Source of the DNA: Acinetobacter bereziniae LMG 1003 = CIP 70.12
GTDB taxonomy: Bacteria; Pseudomonadota; Gammaproteobacteria; Pseudomonadales; Moraxellaceae
DNA: 58,923 nucleotides
Assembly: GCF_000368925.1 (NCBI RefSeq)
Contig: NZ_KB849756.1
Coordinates: 1,405,433 to 1,464,355, forward strand
Direction of reading: 5' to 3'
Part shown: piece after piece, positions 15,376 to 24,772 of the stretch
Layout: the number at the start of each line of letters is the position of its first letter
How positions within the stretch are numbered: the first letter of the stretch is position 1
The notes under the pieces: generated by a model
Told to the model about the DNA's origin: nothing
The model's database searches: none
Seen by the model: only the letters and a program-made list of their open reading frames with translations
Position numbers and translations under genes: made by a program

Positions 15376-18300
15376 TTAGACCAGAATATCCCGTTTACCG
15401 TTAGGTCCTTGTTCGCTGACAATGCCCTGCTCTTGCATTTGATCGACAATACGTGCAGCACGGTTATAACCTAAGCTAAACTTACGTTGTAACGATGATA
15501 CTGATACCTTGCGGGTTTCCAATACAAAGGAAACACATTGGTCATACAGTGCATCACGGTTTGGATCACCATCCCCGTCCTCAAAACCACGTGAGGTCGG
15601 TTCCTCATCAAATGGGGTAAGAATTTCATCGATATAATTTGGCTCACCACGTTCACGCCACGCATCACAAATGCGGTTTACTTCATCATCGGAAATAAAT
15701 GCACCATGCACACGTTCGGGATCAATTTTACCCGGCCCGAGGAAGAGCATGTCACCGTGACCGAGCAAATCTTCTGCACCACCACCATCAAGAATTGTGC
15801 GTGAATCAATTTTACTGTTTACGCGTAATGCTACACGGGTTGGAATGTTGGCTTTAATTAAGCCTGTAATTACGTCTACAGACGGACGTTGTGTCGCTAG
15901 CAGTAAATGAATACCAGCCGCACGTGACTTTTGCGCCAGACGTGTGATCATCTCTTCTGCCTTTTTGCCCACCTGCATGATCATGTCTGCAAATTCATCC
16001 GCCACAATCACAATAGATGGGAGAGGTTGCAAACGTGGTGCGCGTTCCTGCGTAGCAGAATCACTGGCTTTCCACGTTGGGTCAATCAAGTCCTCGCCAT
16101 TGGCAATAGCTTCTTCAACTTTACGGTTATAGTCCGCCAGTTTACGAATCTTCAAGAATGACATCAGTTTATAACGACGTTCCATCTCATTTACACACCA
16201 GTTCAAAGCACTTACAGCATCTTTCATGTCTGTAACAACAGGGGTCAATAAATGAGGAATATCATTATAATTTGCCAATTCTAATTGCTTAGGGTCAATT
16301 AAAATCAAACGTAATTGGTCTGGCGTATATTTCAATAACATCGATAAAATCATCGAGTTAACTGCAACCGACTTACCCGAACCCGTTGTCCCTGCAACCA
16401 GCATATGGGGGGCTTTACCTAAATCAGTAATCACTGGATTACCTGAAATATCTTTACCCATTGCCATTGAAAGCAAACCGTTTGGATCTCTAAAAGCAGG
16501 AGTTTCAAGCAACTCAATCAAACGCACCATTTCACGGCTGCTATTGGGCACTTCAATGCCGATATACGGTTTACCTGGAATAACTTCAACAACACGCACC
16601 GAAGCCATAGACATTGAACGTGCTAAATCTCGTGAAATATTGGTGACTTTGGAAGCTTTAACGCCTGGTGCAAGATCCAACTCAAAACGTGTTACTACAG
16701 GTCCAGGTTGTGCTTCAATGACTTTTGCTTTGACATTGAATTCTTGTAGTTTAATTTCTAGCAATTCAGATAAACGTGAAAGTTGTTCAGCTGTAAAGTT
16801 AACCTTTTTATTTGGATCAACTTTATCCAGTAACTCAAAGCCTGGCAAAGTAGGTAAATCACGACGCTTTTGGGCAACCTGCATTGCTCGTGACATTGGT
16901 CGACCAAAAGCGTCTGTAAGCGGTGCATCTAAGTCGAAGTCATCTTCAAGTTCTGCAAACTCAGTCTGCAATTCATCTTGAGGTTTACCTGCTGTTTCTT
17001 GCCACGCCTCCCTAAACGCATCTTTATCGGAAGAAATCAGAGATTTCTCTTCTTCGCTCACCAAAGTTGATGCTGCTAAATGAGTTTGAATATTGGCACG
17101 GGTAAACGGCGAAGATTGGGCATAACTACTGGTGGTTCTTGCCTCAGCCGTTGTTCTAGGCTCAATGGAAGACTGCTCTGAATGCGTTATATCATGTGCT
17201 TCAGCAAATGGATCATCAGCAAGTGAAGCAAGTTCATCCAGTTCATGGGCTAAACCTGATGTTGTCACAACAGTCGGTGCAGTCGCTCCAGCAACATTGG
17301 CAAAACTCGTGGTGGGCTGAATTGTATCTGTAGATTCAACTTGCGTATGTGCTGTATTGGCATTGAATGGTGTATGAATATCTGTTGCAGTTTGCCCATT
17401 CGGAACAACAGATAATAATTCATCAAAAACTTGATCATCATCCCAGTCAAGTGATGATTTTTGTTTTGTCTCCACATGACTTACTGATGTATGTGCATGC
17501 GGTAAATGATCAGGATATTTATTTTCAGTTTGATCTTCTGAAGCTCTTAATAATGCATCTATATCACGATTGTGATCTTGATCTTGATTCAGTGCTTTCC
17601 ATACTTCACCAGATGAAACCGTACGTTGACTGTCTTGTTCTAAACGATGCGCCTTTTCTAAAGTGCGTTCCAAGGTTTCATCATCGATATCATCTCGATC
17701 AAAGTGAGTCTCTTGATGAGCTTTATGTTCTTGTTCAATCATGTCATCAAACAAACGCTCAGCCGTTTGATTATGTTTAGTATTTTTAACAATTAAATGT
17801 TCTTTAGGCTGTTGCTCTTGATCAGCTTCAGTAAATTCTGCCTGTGCTGTAATCGGCTCAGCTTTATGCGAATGCACTTTATTCTTTTGTGGTGAAGTTA
17901 AATCATAGGCTGACTCACTTTCAGGCACATTTTTATAAAATAAATCTTGTAAATATGCAGGTGTGGCTTTCAACATTGCCCATGTTTTATTCCATTGGAT
18001 TCCAAAAGCCAAAGTAAATAACACAATGAGTAAAATCAGGATAAAAATTACAGCACCATAGATGGTCATCAGTTGAGATAGACTTTCACCTAATTCATAG
18101 CCAATAATCCCACCCGAGGCATTTGCCAATGTATCTGCAGGCACATTCCATAACAAATACAATAAACTCGATGTCGCCAGCAAAATGAAAAATTGAGCAG
18201 CATAACGAAATGGACGACTCACAAAGCTTCGTGGCCACCATACTTGTATGGCTTCAATAAACATAAATACAGGGATAAGTAGACTTGCCCAACCTAAGAA

Positions 18301-18498
18301 ACCAAACAATAAATCAGCAATCCAAGCACCTGCAACACCACTGGCATTTGAAACCTGTTGTGTATCACTGGAAATATGCATCCAACCTGGATCAAATGGG
18401 GTATAAGTCACTGTTGCAAGGAACAGATAGATCCCAAATGAAATCAAGAATATTGTTGTTAAAAAGCGCTGTGCATAAACATTTGACACCGCAGTCAT
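15376..18498 (-). CDS. ftsK: DNA translocase FtsK
   Basis: The protein is 1040 residues from the ATG at 18498; a TTG six codons upstream is possible. It has four or five N-terminal membrane helices (about 20-185), a long acidic, Gln/Thr/His-rich linker (about 200-540), the motor domain with Walker A GTTGSGKS (703-710) and Walker B IVIVADEFAD, and a C-terminal winged-helix gamma domain (SVSSLQRKFSLGYNRAARIVDQM). It pumps DNA at the septum and activates XerCD at dif during chromosome segregation. It is divergent from trxB. The linker is variable in this family and its length here is ordinary for Acinetobacter-like FtsK. Confidence 0.97.
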   Translation of the reverse strand: MTAVSNVYAQRFLTTIFLISFGIYLFLATVTYTPFDPGWMHISSDTQQVSNASGVAGAWIADLLFGFLGWASLLIPVFMFIEAIQVWWPRSFVSRPFRYAAQFFILLATSSLLYLLWNVPADTLANASGGIIGYELGESLSQLMTIYGAVIFILILLIVLFTLAFGIQWNKTWAMLKATPAYLQDLFYKNVPESESAYDLTSPQKNKVHSHKAEPITAQAEFTEADQEQQPKEHLIVKNTKHNQTAERLFDDMIEQEHKAHQETHFDRDDIDDETLERTLEKAHRLEQDSQRTVSSGEVWKALNQDQDHNRDIDALLRASEDQTENKYPDHLPHAHTSVSHVETKQKSSLDWDDDQVFDELLSVVPNGQTATDIHTPFNANTAHTQVESTDTIQPTTSFANVAGATAPTVVTTSGLAHELDELASLADDPFAEAHDITHSEQSSIEPRTTAEARTTSSYAQSSPFTRANIQTHLAASTLVSEEEKSLISSDKDAFREAWQETAGKPQDELQTEFAELEDDFDLDAPLTDAFGRPMSRAMQVAQKRRDLPTLPGFELLDKVDPNKKVNFTAEQLSRLSELLEIKLQEFNVKAKVIEAQPGPVVTRFELDLAPGVKASKVTNISRDLARSMSMASVRVVEVIPGKPYIGIEVPNSSREMVRLIELLETPAFRDPNGLLSMAMGKDISGNPVITDLGKAPHMLVAGTTGSGKSVAVNSMILSMLLKYTPDQLRLILIDPKQLELANYNDIPHLLTPVVTDMKDAVSALNWCVNEMERRYKLMSFLKIRKLADYNRKVEEAIANGEDLIDPTWKASDSATQERAPRLQPLPSIVIVADEFADMIMQVGKKAEEMITRLAQKSRAAGIHLLLATQRPSVDVITGLIKANIPTRVALRVNSKIDSRTILDGGGAEDLLGHGDMLFLGPGKIDPERVHGAFISDDEVNRICDAWRERGEPNYIDEILTPFDEEPTSRGFEDGDGDPNRDALYDQCVSFVLETRKVSVSSLQRKFSLGYNRAARIVDQMQEQGIVSEQGPNGKRDILV

Positions 18499-18765
18499 AT
18501 ACGATCCTGTAACCAATTATTCAAATTACTCTTTTCTGAAGCTTTTAAGCTTTTCTTGAGAGAAGAAATTTTTATATTATGCACCTGTTCTTAAAAAAAA
18601 GATGCACTATTATTTACTTGTGTTGTAAAGCATTGTTAGAAATTTAAAGTTTTATTTGCATGAAAATGCTCAACAAACTTATTTCGTCTTTCTATATAGC
18701 TCAATTCGATTTAGATGATCAATATTATCGACATTGAAGCCACACAACTTTGACCAAGTTTCACG

Positions 18766-18771
18766 TATAAT
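18766..18771 (+). promoter_or_regulatory. Candidate -10 element upstream of trxB
   Basis: A perfect TATAAT lies 39 bases before the trxB start. The nearest TTGACC is only 10 bases upstream of it, too close for a standard -35, so the promoter is only partly supported. Confidence 0.3.
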
Positions 18772-18809
18772 TCGAGCAATTGCTATATTTTTTATAAAAA
18801 GGATGACTT

Positions 18810-19763
18810 ATGAGCGCTCGTCACTCTCGGTTGATTATTCTCGGTTCTGGTCCTGCGGGTTATAGTGCGGCAGTATATGCAGCACGCGCCAACTTAAAGC
18901 CAACATTGATTGCCGGTATGCAGTTGGGTGGTCAATTAACCACGACGACTGATGTTGAAAACTGGCCGGGCGATGCTGAAGGTTTAACAGGTCCTGCATT
19001 GATGGAACGTATGCAAGCCCATGCTGAACGTTTTGGTACTGAAATACTCTACGATCACATCAATGAAGTTGATTTGAAAGTGCGTCCATTCGTTCTCAAA
19101 GGCGACATGGATGAATACACCTGTGATGCTTTAATTATTGCGACTGGTGCAACAGCACAATACTTAGGTTTAGAGTCAGAACAAGCCTATATGGGTCAAG
19201 GTGTCAGTGCATGTGCAACTTGTGATGGTTTCTTTTACAAAAACCAAAAAGTCATGGTTGTGGGTGGCGGTAATACTGCGGTCGAAGAAGCATTATATCT
19301 TTCCAACATCGCATCACATGTAACGCTTGTACACCGTCGTGACAAATTGCGCTCAGAAAAAATTCTTCAAGATCATCTCAATGAGAAAGTTAAAGAAGGA
19401 AAAATTTCGATCATCTGGAACCATCAGGTTGAAGAAGTTCTCGGTGACAGCAACTCAGGCGTAACTTCTGTACGTCTTAAATCAACCCAAGATGACTCAT
19501 TACAAGACGTTGATGTTTCAGGTCTGTTTGTTGCGATTGGTCATAAACCAAATACTGCGATGTTTGAAGATCAACTTGAATTGCGTAATGGCTATATCCA
19601 AGTCCGCAGTGGTACAGCAGGTAATGCAACAGCAACATCTGTTGCAGGTGTATTTGCTGCAGGTGATGTGGCTGATGATGTGTATCGTCAAGCAATTACT
19701 TCGGCAGGTTCAGGCTGTATGGCTGCACTTGACGCAGACCGTTATTTAGATGGCTTAGAATAA
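18810..19763 (+). CDS. trxB: Thioredoxin reductase
   Basis: At 317 residues it has the usual TrxB length. The FAD-binding motif LGSGPAGYSAAVYAA is at the N-terminus, the redox-active C-A-T-C is at 135-138 and the NADPH-binding GGGNTAVEEALYL follows. The late GVFAAGDVAD motif completes the fold. It reduces thioredoxin in the cytoplasm using NADPH. AAGGATGACTT precedes the ATG. A strong terminator follows, so it is transcribed alone. Confidence 0.97.
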   Translation: MSARHSRLIILGSGPAGYSAAVYAARANLKPTLIAGMQLGGQLTTTTDVENWPGDAEGLTGPALMERMQAHAERFGTEILYDHINEVDLKVRPFVLKGDMDEYTCDALIIATGATAQYLGLESEQAYMGQGVSACATCDGFFYKNQKVMVVGGGNTAVEEALYLSNIASHVTLVHRRDKLRSEKILQDHLNEKVKEGKISIIWNHQVEEVLGDSNSGVTSVRLKSTQDDSLQDVDVSGLFVAIGHKPNTAMFEDQLELRNGYIQVRSGTAGNATATSVAGVFAAGDVADDVYRQAITSAGSGCMAALDADRYLDGLE

Positions 19764-19782
19764 TTTCATTATTTTTGTAAAA

Positions 19783-19816
19783 ACAAACCGCCTACATGGC
19801 GGTTTGTCTATTTTTG
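19783..19816 (+). terminator. Rho-independent terminator of trxB
   Basis: The stem ACAAACCGCC / GGCGGTTTGT with loop TACAT is followed by CTATTTTT. Confidence 0.85.
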
Positions 19817-19872
19817 ATTTATAAATAAACAAGATCAATGATTTTAAATAAATATCAATTATAGGAAAAAAG

Positions 19873-21423
19873 ATGACAACAACGTGGACCGATGGCTACC
19901 AGACTGAAGTAAATTACACCTATGGCTACTACAAAGATCTTAGCCCCAATTATCAGAAATTTTGTTTACTACTCAATGGTGTAGATTGCCCACCTGCAAA
20001 AGATGATCATAAACATTGTGAACTCGGTTTTGGACAAGGGGTCAGTCTGAATATCCATGCCACTTCTAGTTTCGGCTTATTTTTTGGTACTGACTTCAAC
20101 CCTGCACATGCAGCACATGCCAATGTTTTGGCTGAACAAACGCAAGTTCCGCACCATTTTTATGATGCCAGTTTTGAAGAATTATTGAATAAAGATCTAC
20201 CGATGTTTGACTCCATCAGCCTGCATGGTATTTGGAGTTGGATCAGTCATGAAAACCAACATATTATTTTACAGTTCATCCGAAAATTTTTAAGCCCAAA
20301 CGGGATTGTCTATATCAGTTATAATTGCTTAACGGGTTGGGCAGCCAATATGCCGATTCGAGAGTTATTTCATAGTCATTTTAAATTTAACAGCACCAGC
20401 ACCAACCCACTGCAAAAAGTAAATGACTCACTTGAGTTCAGTGAAGCCTTACTCACTCAAAATCCGTTATTTGCACAACGAAATCCCAATGCACTCAATA
20501 AAGTTCAAGACCTCAAAAAACAAAATCCCAATTATTTGGTTCATGAATATCTCAATCAAGATTGGCAATGTTTTTCATTTCAACAAGTGGTACGAATCCT
20601 AGAAGAAATTAAACTGACCTATGCAGGTTCAACTGATTTAAATACCCATTTAGATAATATTAATTTTAGTGATCAACACCAGCAGTTTTTAAATACCATT
20701 GAGCATCCGATCTTTAAAGAACAATGTAGAGATTACTTTGCCAACACTCAATTTAGAAAAGATCTTTTTATTCGTGGTAAAAATACCCTCACCCCACTCG
20801 AAATTCAACATCGTCTGAGAAATACAGCTTTTGTGCTATTGATTGCACCTGAAAAGCTACCTACCACTATTGCTGGCTACTTAGGTGAATTTGATTTGCT
20901 CCAAGAAGTTTACCAACCTTTAGGCGCACACTTTAAAAATTCTGACTATCAGCCACAAACCCTTGCTCAACTCGAACAAGTCATGCCTGATATTACCTAT
21001 GCCAAACTGTTAAATGCGCTGGTGATCTTGTGTCACTTAGGTTTAGCTCAGCCATGTCAGCACCAATTATCTGACGAAACAATACAACAAGCACAAAAGT
21101 TAAATCACTACTTCCTCGAACAAGCCAGTTATCATACCAATTATCAGGTTTTGGCATGCCCACTAACTGGAATTGGTATCCCAAGTGATCAGTTTACTCA
21201 ACTTTTCTATCGTGCCCATTTTGTTGATGGTTTAAATTCTGCATCAGAGTTTGCTCAATATGTTTGGGATGTCCTCACACAATTAAGATGGTTGGTCTTG
21301 GATAAACAAGGGCAGCCTGTTTCTGACACTGAAACCAGCCTGAAAATTATTGAAGAAAAAGCACAGTTCTTTTTAGACAGCGATAAACTCAAAATTGCTC
21401 AACAATTGAAACTTTTTGCATAG
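19873..21423 (+). CDS. SAM-dependent methyltransferase with C-terminal regulatory domain
   Basis: The 516-residue protein has a class I methyltransferase fold in its first 200 residues. The SAM-binding loop reads HCELGFGQGVSLNIHA (around 48-63), with LFFGTDFNP as the acidic second strand. The rest fits the methyltransferase regulatory-domain group (MethyTransf_Reg) found in many proteobacteria. The methyl acceptor is unknown. AGGAAAAAAG precedes the ATG and a terminator follows at 21447, so it is a single-gene unit between trxB and aat. Confidence 0.75.
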   Translation: MTTTWTDGYQTEVNYTYGYYKDLSPNYQKFCLLLNGVDCPPAKDDHKHCELGFGQGVSLNIHATSSFGLFFGTDFNPAHAAHANVLAEQTQVPHHFYDASFEELLNKDLPMFDSISLHGIWSWISHENQHIILQFIRKFLSPNGIVYISYNCLTGWAANMPIRELFHSHFKFNSTSTNPLQKVNDSLEFSEALLTQNPLFAQRNPNALNKVQDLKKQNPNYLVHEYLNQDWQCFSFQQVVRILEEIKLTYAGSTDLNTHLDNINFSDQHQQFLNTIEHPIFKEQCRDYFANTQFRKDLFIRGKNTLTPLEIQHRLRNTAFVLLIAPEKLPTTIAGYLGEFDLLQEVYQPLGAHFKNSDYQPQTLAQLEQVMPDITYAKLLNALVILCHLGLAQPCQHQLSDETIQQAQKLNHYFLEQASYHTNYQVLACPLTGIGIPSDQFTQLFYRAHFVDGLNSASEFAQYVWDVLTQLRWLVLDKQGQPVSDTETSLKIIEEKAQFFLDSDKLKIAQQLKLFA

Positions 21424-21446
21424 CTTCTATTTAGACATCTCTATTC

Positions 21447-21478
21447 AAGATCAGCTAAGATAAAGCTGATCTTTTTTT
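21447..21478 (+). terminator. Rho-independent terminator after the methyltransferase gene
   Basis: The stem AAGATCAGCT / AGCTGATCTT is followed by a run of seven T. Confidence 0.85.
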
Positions 21479-21492
21479 ATTGATGATATTCC

Positions 21493-22224
21493 GTGAACTC
21501 ATTAGCACCTTCACAATTTATTTTCCCCGATCCAATAGAAGCTGATCCAGACGAACAAGGTTTAATTTGTATTGGCGCAGATTTAGATCCATCAACACTC
21601 TACGAAGCCTATACCCATGGTTTGTTTCCGTGGTTTTCTGAAGGTGAGCCGATTTGCTGGTGGAGCCCTGAACCAAGATGTATTATTCGTCCTCAAGACT
21701 ATAAGCCCAGCAAATCACTGCTGCGCAACATGAAAAAGTTTGATTATCAAATCACCATTAATCATGCTTTTGAACAGGTCATTCGTTCGTGTTCACTGCC
21801 CCGTCAATATGCCGATGAAACCTGGATTTCTGAAGAAATTATTCAAGGTTACTGTCAGCTTTTTCAGGCGGGTTATGCGTATAGTGTTGAAGTTTGGGAC
21901 CAAGACAAAATTGTTGGTGGGCTTTATGGGGTCAGTATTGGGCACGGTTGTTTTGGTGAGTCCATGTTCAGCACACAAACGGATGTCTCTAAAATGGCGT
22001 TTTATACACTGATGCTCTTAGGTCGCGAAAATGATTTGCCATGGATTGACTGTCAGCTAGTCAATGATCACTTAATCAGCTTAGGTGCTTGCACACTTTC
22101 TCGCCATGAATATCTTAAATCGTTACAAGATGTAATAAAACAGCCCCCTATAGATTGGAAAAGTTATCAAGAGCGTGTATTTTCAAGTAAAACAATAGCG
22201 AATTTTTCGCGCTTAATGGAATGA
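21493..22224 (+). CDS. aat: Leucyl/phenylalanyl-tRNA--protein transferase
   Basis: The 243-residue protein has the Aat hallmarks: FPDPIEADPDEQGLICIG at the start, GLFPWFSEGEPICWWSPEPR and GGLYGVSIG. It transfers Leu or Phe from tRNA onto N-terminal Arg or Lys of proteins, marking them for ClpS-ClpAP. Translation appears to begin at the GTG at 21493, with a weak ribosome site. The gene lies 22 bases before bpt, so both N-end-rule transferases are co-transcribed. Confidence 0.95.
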   Translation: MNSLAPSQFIFPDPIEADPDEQGLICIGADLDPSTLYEAYTHGLFPWFSEGEPICWWSPEPRCIIRPQDYKPSKSLLRNMKKFDYQITINHAFEQVIRSCSLPRQYADETWISEEIIQGYCQLFQAGYAYSVEVWDQDKIVGGLYGVSIGHGCFGESMFSTQTDVSKMAFYTLMLLGRENDLPWIDCQLVNDHLISLGACTLSRHEYLKSLQDVIKQPPIDWKSYQERVFSSKTIANFSRLME

Positions 22225-22246
22225 CAATAAAAGGAGGGGCTGATTT

Positions 22247-23062
22247 ATGAATTCTTATCATCCTAAGTCCCTATTGAACGACTTACAGTACTATATTACT
22301 CCACCCCATGATTGCAGCTATCTAGAAAATAAATCTGCACGTATGGTTTTTCTCGATCCTGTACATCGCATTGATGTGGTCACGCTTTCTGAATTATCAC
22401 GCGTGGGTTTTAGACGCAGTGGTGACTTTGTTTATCGCCCTGAATGCCATCTGTGTCGTCAATGTTTATCTTGCCGCGTCCCCGTTGCTGAATTTCAAAT
22501 GAACAGTGCGCAAAAAAAAGCATGGAAACGCAATCAAGATCTCACAGTAAAAATTATTTCCACCCAAGAGGCGAGGCAAATACATTATCAGCTTTATGAA
22601 CGTTATATTATTGAACGGCATGCTGATGGTGATATGTTCCCTCCGAGCTATGATCAATTTGAAAAATTCTTGATCCACAGCTGTACCAATAGTTTCTTTC
22701 TTGAACTGTGGAAAGATGATCGTTTAATCAGTGTGTCTACCTGTGATCAATTGGATGATGGTGTCTCTGCGGTCTATACCTTCTTTGATCCAAGTGAAAG
22801 CAAACGCTCACTTGGCGTTTTTGCGATACTAAAGCAAATCGAATATGTTAAATCGTTGAGCTTGGATTATGTCTATTTAGGCTATTGGGTTCCACATGCC
22901 AACAAAATGAATTACAAATCCCAATATGCCCCATTTGAATTGTTACTAGACGGACAATGGCGTCGTATCAATCGACATTTGGACGCCAAAGAAATTCAAG
23001 AGTTAGGCGATATGTTAATGACCACACTCCCTTCTGAGTGGAACGAGCCAATTATTAAATAA
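22247..23062 (+). CDS. bpt: Aspartate/glutamate leucyltransferase (Bpt, ATE-like)
   Basis: At 271 residues it matches the bacterial ATE1-related transferases. The N-terminal cysteine motif CHLCRQCLSCRVPV and the region HCDQL-like STCDQLDDGVSAVYTF are typical, and YLGYWVPHANKMNYK lies near the end. Bpt adds Leu to N-terminal Asp or Glu. Together with the preceding aat it covers the secondary and tertiary destabilising residues of the bacterial N-degron route. A strong AGGAGG lies upstream of the ATG. Confidence 0.93.
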   Translation: MNSYHPKSLLNDLQYYITPPHDCSYLENKSARMVFLDPVHRIDVVTLSELSRVGFRRSGDFVYRPECHLCRQCLSCRVPVAEFQMNSAQKKAWKRNQDLTVKIISTQEARQIHYQLYERYIIERHADGDMFPPSYDQFEKFLIHSCTNSFFLELWKDDRLISVSTCDQLDDGVSAVYTFFDPSESKRSLGVFAILKQIEYVKSLSLDYVYLGYWVPHANKMNYKSQYAPFELLLDGQWRRINRHLDAKEIQELGDMLMTTLPSEWNEPIIK

Positions 23063-23103
23063 TCGGCTTGAGCTGTTATTTAAACTATTTTTGTTAAATC
23101 ATT

Positions 23104-23562
23104 TTATTTAAATAACTTCGAAAAATCATCACTACATGTTTTGACCATAATGATGGCATGCTCACGGCTACCATCTTTATTGGGATAGTAGTTTTTGCGC
23201 AAATCAATCTGATGAAAGCCAGATTTTTCGTACAATGCGATTGCTGCTTGATTTGACTCACGAACTTCAAGAAAGATTTGTACAGGATTATTTTTTAACA
23301 AGGTTATCGATTCCTCTAACAGTTGATAACCTAACCCTCTCCCCTGCTGACTTGGATGAATAGCCATGAGTAATAGATTTGCCTCATCTAGCACAGGTTG
23401 CAAAATACAAAAACCAACAACTTGATGGTTCTGTTCAATTACCGTGCTCACATAGCTTGTGATGGACTCCTCGAATTGACTTATTTTCCAAGGATGGCTT
23501 TGTACTTGATTTTCAATTTCAGCCACAACATGTAAATCTGAAGCTTGCATTAAACGAATCAT
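23104..23562 (-). CDS. rimI: Ribosomal protein S18 alanine N-acetyltransferase, RimI-like GNAT
   Basis: The 152-residue GNAT protein carries the acetyl-CoA loop QQGRGLGYQLLE (about 84-95) and the RimI-type tail region FHQIDLRKNYYPNKDG. RimI acetylates the N-terminus of S18. GNAT family members are easily confused, but the length and the YYP tail support RimI. It is convergent with bpt, with only 41 bases between the two stop codons. Confidence 0.85.
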   Translation of the reverse strand: MIRLMQASDLHVVAEIENQVQSHPWKISQFEESITSYVSTVIEQNHQVVGFCILQPVLDEANLLLMAIHPSQQGRGLGYQLLEESITLLKNNPVQIFLEVRESNQAAIALYEKSGFHQIDLRKNYYPNKDGSREHAIIMVKTCSDDFSKLFK

Positions 23563-23621
23563 CTTCGTTCATTAACTCAATATAAAAAATGAATTATATG
23601 TAATTTATACAATTAGTCGAA

Positions 23622-23648
23622 TAAAAAAGAGCAACAAATGTTGCTCTT
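23622..23648 (-). terminator. Rho-independent terminator of the metal-dependent hydrolase gene
   Basis: The stem AAGAGCAAC / GTTGCTCTT with loop ATTT is followed on the minus strand by T6. Confidence 0.8.
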
Positions 23649-23670
23649 AGATAATGCTCTCAATGAAACA

Positions 23671-24552
23671 TTAAAGCCCTAATTTTGCTTTCCATGTTTC
23701 AAGCAAACTAACTGTATCTAAATCATTTGGATGAAATCCAGGTTTAAAGTAAGCCAACATCTCTTTGGTCATGCCTGTAATAATGCCTTTTGAGGGGCTA
23801 TAAGCATATTTATAAATGATGCCGAGCTCTTTTAGATTAAGCTTTCCATCCTCTTTTAATAGACGTACAACAAATGAAGATTGCGCCATAAAGATCAGTA
23901 CCATTGAAACCACCAAGGCTGTTGTACGTAATCCATAAGCTTTAATGCCTTTACCAAAGACCGCTTCATACACATCAAAAGCCACCGCTTTATGCTCATT
24001 TTCCTCTACCGCATGCCAATACCACATATATGACATGGTTGGATCGGTCATGAGCTTTTGAATATGTTCATTTATCAATAGTTGAGAGGCTATCGTGGCA
24101 GTAAAGTGTTCTAATGCTGTTGTCGCAGTCAAATCAACCATTTCTTGAGTCATGCCAAATGGTTTAACAACTCTTGCAAACCATTTTCGTGCACCTTGAA
24201 TAAGCGCACCTGTTTCACGTTCATACTTCTCAACATCGTGTCCAAATCGTTTTGCGGATGCATTAAAGTTTTCATGCTCTTTGGTGTGCATGGCTTCTTG
24301 ACCAATAAAAGCACTGATTTCTTTTTGCAATGCTTGATTGTCTTTAATTGCTGGGTGATAACGCACTGCGCGTACAGAATCAATAAATAACTTTTCACCA
24401 TCTGGGAACAAAGCAGATAATGCCGTCATGAAATGTGTAATACCTGCAGAGTCATTTGCCCAGTATTCAGGTACATCGTCAAAATTAAAATCCATACGAC
24501 GTACAGGGAAGGTTGCACCAGCACGGTTTGAAATATTCACTTTTGCATTCAT
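23671..24552 (-). CDS. Predicted metal-dependent hydrolase (PF10118-type)
   Basis: The ATG at 24552 has AGGAG eight bases upstream and gives 293 residues; a longer frame to 24582 is unlikely. The protein has paired Glu/His motifs typical of this helical di-metal family: FIGQEAMHTKEHENFN, ALEHFTATIASQ and HAVEENEHKAVAFDVY. The fold resembles ferritin-like metal hydrolases. No substrate is established for the family. It is a single-gene unit with its own terminator. Confidence 0.8.
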   Translation of the reverse strand: MNAKVNISNRAGATFPVRRMDFNFDDVPEYWANDSAGITHFMTALSALFPDGEKLFIDSVRAVRYHPAIKDNQALQKEISAFIGQEAMHTKEHENFNASAKRFGHDVEKYERETGALIQGARKWFARVVKPFGMTQEMVDLTATTALEHFTATIASQLLINEHIQKLMTDPTMSYMWYWHAVEENEHKAVAFDVYEAVFGKGIKAYGLRTTALVVSMVLIFMAQSSFVVRLLKEDGKLNLKELGIIYKYAYSPSKGIITGMTKEMLAYFKPGFHPNDLDTVSLLETWKAKLGL

Positions 24553-24727
24553 TGCAGTTACTCCTATTAAGCGAGATATCACTTAAATTCTTTATGTTTG
24601 TTTTTCTCTTTCTTTATCTTACTTTTTTATAATTTTTGGATAATTGCAGATTAGGTCACACAAATATCAGTTAAGGACAGCTTTAGACTGTAATTGTCTG
24701 ACAATTTATAGGTTTTGTTTTAGCCAT

Positions 24728-24757
24728 AAAAAAAGCGCCCCATAGGAGCGCTTTTTT
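24728..24757 (-). terminator. Rho-independent terminator of the str operon (after tuf)
   Basis: A run of A7, a GC-rich stem around AGCGCCCC / GGAGCGCT and T6 form a strong hairpin just after the tuf stop codon. Confidence 0.85.
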
Positions 24758-24772
24758 ATACACAATCAGCGA

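Noticed and set aside
16544..16981. 145-codon plus-strand frame
   Set aside because: It is antisense to the FtsK motor domain and Ser/Thr-rich, a typical mirror frame.
17367..17780. 137-codon plus-strand frame
   Set aside because: It is antisense to the low-complexity linker of ftsK, whose frame is certain; the composition is His/Gln/Leu-rich and not protein-like.
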